A stretch of 64,000 nucleotides of DNA from Meconema thalassinum (Eukaryota > Arthropoda > Insecta > Orthoptera > Tettigoniidae). The notes under the pieces are model-generated. The model did no database searches and was not told where the DNA came from. It was given only the letters and a program-made list of their open reading frames with translations. Shown here in pieces: positions 54,167-64,000 of this stretch (position 1 is its first letter; each line of letters opens with the position of its first letter). Made by a program: the position numbers and the translations under genes. The stretch is from assembly GCA_946902985.2 (NCBI GenBank), contig OX336388.2, positions 287,596,526 to 287,660,525 on the forward strand. Direction: 5' to 3'.

Positions 54167-55903
54167 AATCAAGCGTTTTTAGCGGCCAAGAAAATGCTGA
54201 TCCAAAATATCAAGCTTGAGTATCCTGATTTTACAAGACGATTTTTTGTAGAGACAGACGCATCCAAAATAGGCATTAGTGGAATCCTATATCAGTTGGA
54301 TGATGACAAGAAACATAGATATTTAGCTTTCACCAGTCGCAAGCTTAGGAATTGTGAGAAGAATTACTATGCAACTGAGTTAGAGGCATTAGCAGTGGTT
54401 CATGCTCTCAAAACGTGGAAGAAGGTGTTGTTTGGACATGACATAACAGTGATCACAGATCATAAAGCCCTCCAATTTATTATGAAGACAGACTTAGCGA
54501 GTGACCGCATCACCAGATGGGCTCTGTTCTTACAGCAATTTAACCCAACTGTTGTACATAGACCGGGGAAGTTAAATCTGTTAGCAGATGTGCTGAGCAG
54601 AAACCCTTGTGAGGAAGTATTTGTCAACCATATAAATTTGATTCAAGAGGATAATGGTACTCTAGAAAAGTTGAAGTTGTTAGCGCAAACTCAGAAGAGA
54701 TATGCACCTTTGCGAAGAATTTACCGTTTTCTGACACGCAGGATGGATAACACTGATCCGGATTTTCAAAGAACTGAGATAGAGGCTAGAAAACATCATA
54801 TTATGGGAGGTGTTATATGCCAATATATCGACCAGGATCATACTAGACTTAGAGTAGTGATCCCACCCAAGCTTGTCAAACCAGTTATTTGGATGATACA
54901 CCGAACTGCAGCTCATGTAGGTGTAGACAAGACTTTGGCTCTCGCTCAAGAAACTTTTGTTTGGAGACAAATGGGACAAACGATTCGCGACGTCATAAAG
55001 ACCTGTGACAGTTGTCAGCGAAGTAAATACTCATCTAAGTTAATGAAAGAAGTTCCTAGATCAATATTACCCAGTAAGCCAAGAGAACTTTTCGCGACGG
55101 ACATTTTTGGTCCGATTCCTCGTCCGACGAAAGGCAATCAATTTGTTTTGGTAACAGTCGATGTATTTTCGAAATACGTATCTCTATGCCCTATACAAAA
55201 AGCTACATCCAAGTACGTAATAAACAGACTTGAGAAAACAGTTATTCCGAGCATGGGGAAACCTGAAGTTTTGTTGAGTGACCATGGATCACAATTTACT
55301 AGCATGGAATTTTCTAATGCTATGGAACGTTTAGGAATAAGGCATGTGTTTAATTCTGTACGGTATCCAGAGGGAAATCCCGCCGAAAAAATTATGCCGG
55401 AGATAAGTAAGCTGTGTCGCTTGTATGTGTCAAGGCAACACCATAGATGGATGGAAGTGATACCCATCATTAGCCAATGCTTAAATTCCACAGTACATGA
55501 AAGCACAGGACAGATTCCGTCCATGCTTCATCATGGATTGAAACCGGATAGACCATGGGATAGAGTCGTGAGGGCACCAGTAGATCCTCAACCCACACAA
55601 GAAAGAAGAGTCGAGATGGCAGGAGAGAGGCTCAGAAGACAGGCGGAGAAGAGAGCCAGGAGACAGGCAGGAAGGAGGTTCGACGAGCCATTTCAAGAAA
55701 ATGATGAGGTGCTGATTAGGAAGCCAGTCACTTCGAACCTACAGCTGAAGATCTACCATAAATTCGCTCCATTGTACGCTGGACCGTTCCGTATTGAACA
55801 AACATACCAGAATAATAGCTATAAGATTGTCAGAATGGATACTGATGAAGTTTTAGGAACTTTTAATGCAGCTAGCATCAGGAAATACCATCATGCTGAG
55901 TAA
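54167..55903 (+). CDS. pol: Pol, second part: RNase H and integrase
   Basis: In phase with 52700-54163 and open to TAA at 55901. The first internal ATG is 54194 (numbering from it). RNase H: FVETDASKIGISG (Asp 22), ATELEALAVVHAL (Glu 62), ITDHKAL (Asp 89) and LADVLSR (Asp 132). Integrase zinc-binding domain: HRTAAH (His 236/241) and CDSC (Cys 271/274). Catalytic core: ATDIFGP (Asp 303), LLSDHGSQFTS (Asp 363) and NPAEKI (Glu 398), a DD35E spacing. The C-terminal part has YAGPFRIEQTY, a GPY/F-type module, and no chromodomain. All catalytic residues are in place. It would need frameshifting plus bypass of the TGA to be joined to RT. No env-like frame follows. Confidence 0.92.
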   Translation, partial: NQAFLAAKKMLIQNIKLEYPDFTRRFFVETDASKIGISGILYQLDDDKKHRYLAFTSRKLRNCEKNYYATELEALAVVHALKTWKKVLFGHDITVITDHKALQFIMKTDLASDRITRWALFLQQFNPTVVHRPGKLNLLADVLSRNPCEEVFVNHINLIQEDNGTLEKLKLLAQTQKRYAPLRRIYRFLTRRMDNTDPDFQRTEIEARKHHIMGGVICQYIDQDHTRLRVVIPPKLVKPVIWMIHRTAAHVGVDKTLALAQETFVWRQMGQTIRDVIKTCDSCQRSKYSSKLMKEVPRSILPSKPRELFATDIFGPIPRPTKGNQFVLVTVDVFSKYVSLCPIQKATSKYVINRLEKTVIPSMGKPEVLLSDHGSQFTSMEFSNAMERLGIRHVFNSVRYPEGNPAEKIMPEISKLCRLYVSRQHHRWMEVIPIISQCLNSTVHESTGQIPSMLHHGLKPDRPWDRVVRAPVDPQPTQERRVEMAGERLRRQAEKRARRQAGRRFDEPFQENDEVLIRKPVTSNLQLKIYHKFAPLYAGPFRIEQTYQNNSYKIVRMDTDEVLGTFNAASIRKYHHAE

Positions 55904-56007
55904 GGAAATTGTAGAGCTATCGTGTACATGTATCATATATTGAATGCCTGAGAGTGTATTTTTTTTTCTCAATCCTGATTTTAAAAAAAGGAGATGTACG
56001 GGAGAGA
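55904..56007 (+). promoter_or_regulatory. Polypurine tract region before 3' LTR
   Basis: AAAAAAAGGAGA (55984-55995) and GGGAGAGA (56000-56007) lie directly upstream of the 3' LTR TG. The second abuts the LTR, as a plus-strand primer should. Only ~100 bp separate pol from the LTR, so there is no room for an envelope gene. Confidence 0.6.
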
Positions 56008-59000
56008 TGTACCCGATACCTATTTTAGGCTATCGGCTACGCCAGCAGACATTAAGCTGTAGTTGAGGTTTTGGGAAGCAATCGGAAAAGATAGCGCATC
56101 GATCGCGTCAAGAAGAATGCCAAGATGACGTAGCAGGTCAAGAATCAAGGAGGCATTGACGTCTGTAAGAAGATAGAATTATGAATGGAGATGTGAAGCT
56201 TTATTGAAATATATATGGGATTATAGCAATCAAAACAACTTAGAAGAGGATATATAACATGCATTATATGTGGAAATAATTTTATGGAAGTAAGTTATAT
56301 TATAACAGAACAGCCGAGAGGATTCGGGTTCGAGACTATGTTCATGACGTGATAGCGCAGTGGTGGGGAGAATGAGCCACGTGCCGGCGCGGAACAAAAA
56401 GCCGGGACAGAGCGCTAGCAAGTCAGTGGAGCTCAGTGAGACGAGCAGTTCAGAGCAGCTCTATAGCACAGCGAGACGGGCATTGAAGGTCACGCAACTT
56501 ACGTAAACCATCACGGCAGGAGTAGGCGACAGTTCTCGTATCACCGAGCAGCGAAGACCGAGAGGGTCGTTGATCCAGGCGACCTGGCCGAGGAGACAAT
56601 TGTAGATAGCCGGGGTATTTCAAAACCACACTGATCGCATTTGAAGACTTTATTTCAAGCTTCATTTCGACGCTGTTCGAGCACAGGCTTTCACAAATAA
56701 CCTTATAACCATGCTGTTATATAACACATTCAAAGCGACTTTTACTATTCCAAGTAAACTGAATGTTTAGCATAGGCTCTGATGAACATTATATCGTGCA
56801 TTTATAAGATTTATATCTTATGCCATTTCATGAGTTATCAATTACAGACAGATACAGGGTGTATCGAAATCTTGAACACTATCTAGTAAAATTTTTATTT
56901 TACTCAAGTGGAACTTTGCAGTAAGTTGAGAGTGGACTTACAATTCTCAAATTGAACATTTATCGGAACAGTGGCGTATATTAGAAGAAGAGTAGGGGGT
57001 CCGCTGTTTCCATGAACTTTTCGAGAAGGAGTTGGACGATATCCGCTATGGGTAATCCGAGGTTCAACATGATCGAGTAAACGTGAATAGAGACAAGATG
57101 GCACCACAGAGCGATGGATTCGATTCCTGACGAGAGGAGTCCAACAGCTGATTCGCTTGGGATTTCGAAGGAAATCGTCATTTCATGGATGAAATGATAT
57201 TCACGCCGATCTTACGAGAAATCTTTAGGTAGGGAAAATCGACGATCTTGGAAATTACATTACAACTGATAATGAAAGGTATTGTAAGAGTTCTAACTAC
57301 CTGATTCGATTATTTTCATGAATACTGGGCACACATGTATATTTTTCTAATAGGAGTGATTTGATTATTAAGACATGGTTTGAATTTATATACTTCGAAT
57401 TTGCTAGAATATGGAGTGACCATATGATATGGCAGGCATCATTATACGAAATTCTCACCGTTGTTTGGCTTTATTAAGCAGTTGTTTGGTCTTTTAGACA
57501 TTTTTCCAGCTAGGATATTTTTCATGAATAGTTTTTTTTGAGTAACGAGTATTTCTAACTCGTGATCTGCAATTGATTATCAGAAACTACTTCGTCAGTT
57601 CATTGCATACTAGCGAGTGTGTATTATTCATCAGTAGGGATTTTTCCATTGGATTGTTTGGAGATATTAAGAAGTTATTCACTTTAGTGAATGAACGTCG
57701 CTTTTATATGACAACTAGAAACTTGTTGATTCCTTTCTGGTACATTCACTCATATAATTCTACGAGATGGGGTCTTTCGTATTTATACGATTGTATGGTG
57801 GTTACTCGCCTTACCCATCGTTCAGGGAACTATCATCCAAGTCGACGGGGCGAGGTCCTTCGTATTTATACGATTGTACGGTGGTTACACATCTTACTCG
57901 CCATTGAGGGACTCATTTTTATCATCCGAATGTACACGAGATGTAAGTGAATTAAACAAGGAACTACTAGTCACATATCAGTCGAAATTTTGTTAAATAA
58001 AGTAACGATAAATGTCAACAGGATTGCATTTAGTAATTCTTGTTTGCCAATCCAATATTTTGTTGCTATACTCTTTTGAGAGTAATTTCAGTTTAACAGC
58101 TATTACAGCTGATGCTTTGATGATTTTTATAATTGTGTTTGATACCTTTGAGAAGGATTTAAAGTAATTGAATCTAATAAGATTAATCATTAATGGTCAT
58201 AATTATTTTAAGGCAGATCAGTATTGCAGATTTTGATGTGAGAGATTATAGCACATTGGTGTTTTTCTGCGATGTGAATTATTGAAACTTGTGAAAGAGA
58301 ATTTATGCTATTTGAAAGCAGATCATAAATTACTGAAGTAATGTTTTTCCAATTGTTTAAGAAGTTGTCTAGATGTGATCAGAGTAATTACAGTCATTGG
58401 AGATTATGTGCGTTAATAATTTGAAGCCATTTATATATTTTTGTAGATCATGCAACGTGGTTAAGTGGAGTTTGTGATAGGCATTTTGTGGAATTTGCCA
58501 TGTGATAGTTGCAACGTTGATAATGTATTTTGAAGCAGACATGAGGTCGTCGTACCCAGTCTAGCGTTATTGTTGATATTCATGCTGTATGTGCTGAATA
58601 TTTATGGAGTTTTTGGAGTAATTCTTATATTCAAATGTGATATTTGAAATATTGAAGAAATGTAATGTCGTTGTGGATAGTTAGATCCAACGTGATGTCG
58701 TGGAGACAATAATATTTTTTGGCATGATAAATTAAATACGAGATATAACTTGGAAGTAATAAAACTGTAAGACAACGTTCTATAAACCATATTAAACAAT
58801 TTGTTAGGAAATTAAACAAATAAATGAAGTTGATAATACAAGATTTTCTGAAAATAATAATTAATGAAATAATAATCTGAGATTTAAGCATGTTAACGAT
58901 CTGACCTAATGAAATAAAAATCAGAATGACTAGATGAAATAATAAAATCTAAATAACCAGATGATTGAAATTTAAATAAGTTGATAAATTAAAATTTTGA

Positions 59001-60109
59001 ATAAATCGATGAATTAAATAGATGGATGAATTAAAGATTGAATAATTAAACTGATTGAAATAAATTAATCGACGATTGTAATGATGATGAATAACTGAAT
59101 TAGAAGGTGATGATTAATTAAAGAAGCTGATGATTAATGAATTTTTTATGGAATTAAATAAATTTAATTGAGAGATAATGTGAAGGAATTGCAACTTGAA
59201 ATGTGAATTTAAATGATGTAATGGTGATGAATTAACGATTCTGACAGGAATATTTAGAATTTTGAAATGAGAATTAATGTGAGAAATATTTAATTTTAAT
59301 AATAATGATGATGTTGACCTATGAGAATTTGAATTTTCTGTAATTCACAGATAAGTGATTAATGACGATGTAAATAATGCAAATTAATTATTCAATGTTT
59401 AGGAACATTTGATTAACATGTTATACGTTCAAATTATACCATGCAAACCATAATTTATGTGATATTTAATATGAGTGATTATTATATGTGTATGTTTAGA
59501 CAGCTTAATAACTTAATTAAATCCACATTGATGTTAAATTAAAGAGAATTAGGTCTCAGGTTTCACAAATGTCAGTGACGAAAGACATAGTGCTACAGTG
59601 ATCCTGAGAACCCAAGAGAACTTTATACATTTTCTTGTTATGTGGATAAAAATTAATTTTGCATTAGAAAGGAGATGGTTCGATTTTTGGACAATGACAA
59701 TTTAACTTTGCATTCGACCATACTCTTAGGTAGGAATTATATTTAAAATGTCTGTCTGACTTTCAAAGTAAAATAAATTTGTTTTTATCTTAGTGGTGAT
59801 CTGATGATGGTGTGATGTTCCTTTTTCTTTCCTTGTCTTGAGTAAGGCTTATCCGGAAAGGAAGTGGTTTTGCTAGGAATTCAGTTGATGGCGCCCATTT
59901 ATATTTGAATTATTTTTATTAACTTAAGCCCGTAACGACCCTAGAGATACTTTGTCTCGTGAAACCCACTGCTTTTTTGAGAACTCAGCTGAATTTCCGA
60001 CACATTCCTTATTTGAGTAGAGGTTCATTTAACTCCGCTCTGTCCTGGAACTCCAGGGATGTGATGTTATAGCAGATGGGTCATCGCATCCCCAGGACGA
60101 ACGGGTACA
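56008..60109 (+). mobile_element. 3' LTR of Ty3/Gypsy-type retrotransposon, 4102 bp
   Basis: Same length and ends as 45821-49922, with no gaps. The three differences seen are at 56612 (G), 56867 (A) and 56952 (T). It ends CGGGTACA immediately before GTAC and the rest of the mariner gene. Frames inside duplicate those of the 5' copy. Confidence 0.95.
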
Positions 60110-60298
60110 GTACCAAGTGATAATCACGTGATCGAGAGCATGAAAAAACCTCTGGACTCGGCTATCAAGGCATGGGCACGCACCACTCCGAAGGAATGGT
60201 TTCAGGAAGGTCTGGAGAGACTGACAAATCGATGGCGAAAGTGCATAAAGTTACAAGGAGATTATGTTGAGAAGGTGGACGTAACAACTGATGTGTAA
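60110..60298 (+). pseudogene. Mariner transposase, second part
   Basis: Continues from 45820 after one GTAC. The third catalytic Asp lies in the codons right after the junction (SDNHVIESMKKPL). Then come TPKEWFQEGLERLTNRWRKC and IKLQGDYVEKV, the usual mariner C-terminus, with a stop at 60296. No 3' TIR was recognised downstream. Confidence 0.9.
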
Positions 60299-60672
60299 TG
60301 TACTTCATTTGGGTAGAAAAAATAAAGTGTAAAACAATATTAATGCGCCCCTCGTAATGACGTCAGCCAACCATATGTTGTTTATATGCAGTCCACCTGT
60401 GTTCATTTTACTCCGCTTCGCTAATGATGTAAGTCAAACTACTGTAGTGGGATGTAATGATGCCGGGATGAAAAGCTAGTATTTGTGAAATCAGCTCCCC
60501 TGGCGATAGGCCACACACATGACGCGCGTCACATAGCAATAGCCTACCCTGAAGCTGCACTGGATTCACACGCCTCTGTGCGGGTCACTCCACATTGTGT
60601 TTGCTTTCTTTGTGTCTGCCAATGCATTGTGGGAAATGTTATATACCAGAGTCGGCAAACAGTTCACTTTAT
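60299..60672. other. No recognised feature
   Basis: Probable mariner 3' flank followed by unassigned sequence. Confidence 0.4.
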
Positions 60673-60674
60673 GT

Positions 60675-60776
60675 AGCGTATGGCTTTTAGTGCCCGAGGA
60701 CATGTTCGGGTCCCCAGAGGCTGTAGCTGCTTCAAGCGGACACCCATAGGGTGAGCTACAAGTTCCGTTCAAATTC
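60675..60776 (-). mobile_element. SINE 3' module fragment
   Basis: TAGCGTATGGCTTTTAGTGC, GAGGACATGTTCGG, AGCTGCTTCAAGCGGACACC and GTGAGCTACAAGT match the 3' module of the SINE at 20700-20830. The head and core are absent. Confidence 0.7.
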
Positions 60777-60919
60777 AAGTAGTTCCAACTTTCGCTACCG
60801 GATGTCACTGACACCTAGTGGTGAACGTTGGAACTTTGATAGAGCGCTTCAATGAAATCGAACCTAGAAATTCAGTTTTATACAAGTTTATTTAGTGGAA
60901 GGATCTTTTACATGCCATC

Positions 60920-61085
60920 AATCTAAGACATGGGATCGCCGGCTTTACTTCCCCTGTGAAGGAATCCATACTGAAGAATTTTAAAGCTCTTAAAAATCCG
61001 ACGACTTCGGCCGGGTTTGAACCCACTATCTTGGGCACAGCAGTTCAGCATGCTACCAACTACGCCACCGAAGGGTACCTCGCTA
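60920..61085 (-). mobile_element. tRNA-derived SINE
   Basis: The minus-strand head is GGTGGCGTAGTTGGTAGCAT (A box) and AGTGGGTTCAAACCCGG (B box). The body follows with CAGTATGGATTCCTTCAC and GAAGTAAAGCCGGCGATCC. Confidence 0.6.
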
Positions 61086-61391
61086 CATAATCTGCGAGGT
61101 TGCCTTTCTCCACTGGCATGAGTGTTGGCGACCACGGGACCCCAGTTGAGTCTGGCATTGCTTCCACTTTCTTACACCAGGCTCCTCTATTTCATGTTTC
61201 CTGTCGACCTCTCTTGGCCAACTATTGTTCTCTTCTGAAGCCTAAGGTGTTTTTAATTTCAATTCATTAAAATGCTCCGCCAACCTATACAAATGCTATT
61301 CAAATGTTAGCACATGTCTCGATATACGATGATATCTTCTTCAGCATTTATTGAAACAAAATAATACGGATATCCTTAAAAAAATATATAT

Positions 61392-61446
61392 ACGAGCCTT
61401 ACAGTAGTCGCATATGATGTGTAACATGTGACATGTTATCCTACTA
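61392..61446. repeat. 55-bp repeat shared with 23468-23522
   Basis: ACGAGCCTTACAGTAGTCGC, then ATATGATGTGTAACATG and ATGTTATCCTACT. It contains the near-palindrome AACATGTGACATGTT. Flanking sequences do not match, so this is a shared core or terminus. Confidence 0.7.
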
Positions 61447-62236
61447 TATGTGTCCCGGGAGCGCAAATCCCTTGTTGACAGTGAACTCTGTTGGTCATTG
61501 AAATAACTACTTGTAAAACTCCAGTGCCAAATCCTGACCGTTAAAAATCATCATTGTTATTCGCTAAGACGTTGTATCTTAATCGATAGATAACATATTG
61601 TGCATTTTGCAATGGAAAATTAAAAGTGTAGGCTACTGTATATTGTAATGTTATAGTGCACAAGTGGCTTTAAAAAGCTGAGCCGTCTTGGTTGCAGACA
61701 AGAAGGCAGCTGATCTCTCGTTCTGAACTATATTTCACGAGCGCAGCTTGCATCCAGTCGGCCGTGGCGGAAGCAATCCACTGCCTACTTGATGCGAGCT
61801 GCGCTCTATACTGGCCAGTTAGTGAACCCATGCCAGCCATGTTATTGAAAATGGCCTCGTTTAGCCAATAGTGCGCACTGCCAATTATAGGCGCGATTAA
61901 AATTACGTGTGTAGAAGGTATATTAAATGTGTTTCTCCCAGTGATACGTTTAGACCAACGAAGTTTCAATTATTGTTAGTTGTCGGCGTTAATATACTGA
62001 ATTCCTACGTTGTTTGGAGTGTTTGTTGATGCGATATAGATTCCACGTAGCCACATGGCCGACAGTACATCGAGTGCTTACATTAAATAAGAATACAGCA
62101 AAACTATGAAGATTTAATAAATCGTAATTGTTTTCAGCAAATATGATATAATTAATATTTTCACACCAAGGAACGACAACTTGAACATGATTTATTGTAG
62201 GAATATCTTAAATGGGGTCTCCAAACCTTGAACTAA
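61447..62236. other. No recognised feature
   Basis: No coding or repeat structure recognised. Confidence 0.4.
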
Positions 62237-62237
62237 A

Positions 62238-62320
62238 CTGTATGTTAGTTAGTTAGTTAGTTAGTTATTGTTGTTTTAAGGGGCGGAACTACGAGGTCAT
62301 CTGCCCCTCTAAGCTGTATG
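62238..62320 (-). repeat. (TTAG)n with conserved GGGCGGAACTACGAGGTCAT motif
   Basis: Five TTAG units (62245-62265) are followed by TTGTTGTTTTAAGGGGCGG and AACTACGAGGTCATCTGCCC. This looks like the tail of a dispersed repeat. The unit is TTAG, not the insect telomere TTAGG. Confidence 0.4.
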
Positions 62321-62369
62321 CGATATACATTCTCCATAGCCACATGGCCTACAGTACGTCGTTGTATCG

Positions 62370-62550
62370 ATCTCCGCCACCACGCGCGCTCATTGTTTCC
62401 GTCCCATGCACTTCCGACCCATCCATTTCCGTCCCATACACTTCCGTCATTTTCCAAAATCACTTCCACAAAAATGTCCAGCTTCCAAGTGCCAAAAAAA
62501 TATTCAGATACCGAGTGGAAAGATGATACACATCAGCAATTGATGAAATA
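62370..62550. repeat. CACTTCCGTCCCAT repeats, shared with 24305-24540
   Basis: Several ~16-bp units (TTTCCGTCCCATGCACTTCC and variants) are followed by CCAAAATCACTTCCACAAAA, CCGAGTGGAAAGATG and ACACATCA, in the same order as at 24455-24525. Confidence 0.7.
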
Positions 62551-63604
62551 AAGGTTCTAAATCGGTTTATTTAATCCCAAAATTATGTTGCAACATGTCA
62601 TTTAAAAATTTTGATCTGTTGGGCTGCAAATGAGTAAGAATCCTTTATGAAAAGTTTCCATTGACATTTCTGAGTTAATCGTTTTTAGCACTTTAGGTAC
62701 AATTATCTCAAAATCTACTGAATGGATATTAACAAACTTTTACACATCTATACTCCTAACTAGTGTGATGATTTTGATGGAACGGAATTTTAACATGATG
62801 CTTAAAAACATGTTGTGTTTGAAAATGTCCATTTAATTTTCTTAAAAAATATATCTTTGAGTTCAAAATTTCACAGAAAATCAGTGAAACCCTTATAAAA
62901 AGAATTCCTGCATATAAATGATTTATTACTAACACAAATTAGTTCTATGTACGAAAATTGACAGTCCATTCCCAAATGTAGGAGAAAAGTGTACCGAAGA
63001 ACTATAGTGTACAAATAAACACGTAAATGACGATAACTACTGTGCCCAATCGGTCATGACAATCGGGTACACTACCTTATAAGTTACAAATAAATTCTCA
63101 AAACTACAAAACGATCTGCGTCATTCAGGCTTAGCTTAGCTTGACGTGTTTATCGGGGCGCAGATAGGTAATGAACATATACGGTAGATCTTTAACGTCC
63201 TTTGCCTTATTCGTATTGATGTTTAAGACACTGCGATGTAGAAGACTTGATGCGTCTGGTAAGGAAAGAGTAGCTCCTGCTTTCTCCAAAACAAAGAAAT
63301 CTCTTGCCATGGTGACACTGCTCGACAGTCCATTGCTGTTGTAATCAATGTTGCACCTCTACAATTAGTTGGAAGAAGGTTTTGAACTGTGTTGTGTAGT
63401 CCTAAAACATTGTTCGTGTTACTCTGCACCAGGACAAGATAATATTGTGGCAAGTGTATTCTCTCTTGCCGAGTGGCCGAACATTGAACTAGAGGCACTG
63501 CAAGAACCAGACTGCTCAAGGAGCCGGCATAACCAGCTCCTTTTACTCTCACGATACTACGCACCAAATCAGTGGAGCGGTGCAGTTCTTGCACTGTCAG
63601 ATAG
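62551..63604. other. No recognised feature
   Basis: AT-rich to 63000, then average composition. The 148-codon minus-strand frame at 63223-63669 runs into the adjacent SINE tail and is not recognised as a gene. Confidence 0.4.
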
Positions 63605-64000
63605 AAAATAATAAAAATAATAATATCGTATGGCTTCGGGCGCCGGTTCAAACTTTTTTTGACGCTCATAGGGCAGCTTGCTTGTCGAATTTTGTTGTTC
63701 CCTGGAGTGCTATGAAAGTCAAGGAGGTTAGATATCTAAGCTCCTTGACACTATAGCGCTTTCTAGTAGAGAAAGGAGGAACTTTGTGTCGGCGAAAATT
63801 CCGAGATAAATGGATGAATGAAGATGAAAGAAACTAAGCAGAGATGTGGAAGGAAGCGGCCGTGGCCTGTCAGAAGGTACTGTCCCAGCATTTGCCTGGA
63901 GTTGGCAATGGGGAAATCACGGGAAACCATTTCAAGAATGGCCAACGATGGGGATCGAACACTCGTCTGTCGAGTCCACAGATAGCATGGCTCCATGACC
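63605..64000 (-). mobile_element. SINE with hairpin module, cut by window end
   Basis: Minus strand. The head has GAGTGTTCGATCCCCATCG (B box). The core GGTTTCCCGTGATTTCCCC, AGGCAAATGCTGGGACAGTA and GGCCACGGCCGCTTCC is shared with 20700-21030. The 3' hairpin module is shared with 41463-41720 (near-palindrome 63719-63748). The (ATT)n tail is at 63605-63622. The A box probably lies near or beyond 64000. Confidence 0.7.

Larger units (their letters stand above)
45821..60109 (+). mobile_element. Complete Ty3/Gypsy-type LTR retrotransposon, 14,289 bp
   Basis: Order: LTR (4102 bp), leader, gag, protease-RT-RNase H-integrase, polypurine tract, LTR. It has a 4-bp duplication, GTAC. LTRs make up 57% of the length. 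The gene order RT-RNase H-integrase separates it from Copia. Motifs YIDD, LPFGVKNS and the GPY/F module favour Ty3/Gypsy over BEL/Pao. Near-identical LTRs show recent insertion. The only visible defect is the TGA in pol. Confidence 0.93.

Noticed and set aside
55904..56007. Envelope gene of an errantivirus-like element
   Set aside because: Only ~100 bp lie between the pol stop and the 3' LTR. No surface or fusion protein frame is present.
62245..62265. Telomeric repeat
   Set aside because: The unit is TTAG and only five copies exist. Insect telomeres use TTAGG, and the run continues into a dispersed repeat.
63223..63669. 148-codon minus-strand frame
   Set aside because: Part is the SINE (ATT)n tail. 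No recognisable motif and no homologous frame elsewhere in the window.

Overview
The window looks like a transposon-saturated stretch of a large eukaryotic genome, most likely an insect. The reasons are mariner (DD34D), hAT, Ty3/Gypsy, RTE-like LINE and tRNA-derived SINE remnants, Helentron/DINE-like repeats and many MITEs. An orthopteran-like genome is plausible, but nothing here proves the species. I recognise no host protein-coding gene, rRNA, functional tRNA or CRISPR array. Almost every open reading frame belongs to a mobile element or is a chance frame in a repeat.

Layout. 1-2 kb: degraded repeats and a LINE remnant. 2-12 kb: two ~710-bp arms in inverted orientation (1988-2703 and 11345-12048). 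Between them lie a hAT-like element with a perfect 8-bp target duplication (2754-9142) and an internally deleted mariner (9374-10404). The hAT-like element holds a 32-bp minisatellite, a LINE 3' end and a Helentron-like copy. 12.3-17.3 kb: a Helentron-like copy (family A) split by a 3.5-kb solo LTR (12891-16397). 17.3-25 kb: broken LINEs, a hAT relic with long inverted repeats, and SINEs. 25-39 kb: three copies of Helentron-like family B and several of family A, one B nested in an A. Here also are MITEs and foldback elements, a second deleted mariner, and SINEs, one with a perfect 14-bp duplication. 39-45 kb: LINE and SINE pieces, a 360-bp polypurine tract, and a family A copy carrying a Penelope-like insert.

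45.8-60.1 kb holds the one nearly intact element: a 14,289-bp Ty3/Gypsy-type retrotransposon with 4,102-bp LTRs that differ at only three positions I could see. It encodes an 809-residue coiled-coil gag, then protease, RT, RNase H and integrase in the -1 frame, reached through an A8 slippery run. Pol has one in-frame TGA between RT and RNase H. The element sits inside a DD34D mariner transposase, exactly at the centre of a 12-bp palindrome, with a GTAC duplication. 60.3-64 kb: more SINE copies and shared low-copy repeats.

The parts do not form a pathway. They form a stratigraphy: older LINE, hAT and Helentron-like layers were split by mariners and MITEs, and finally by the young LTR element.
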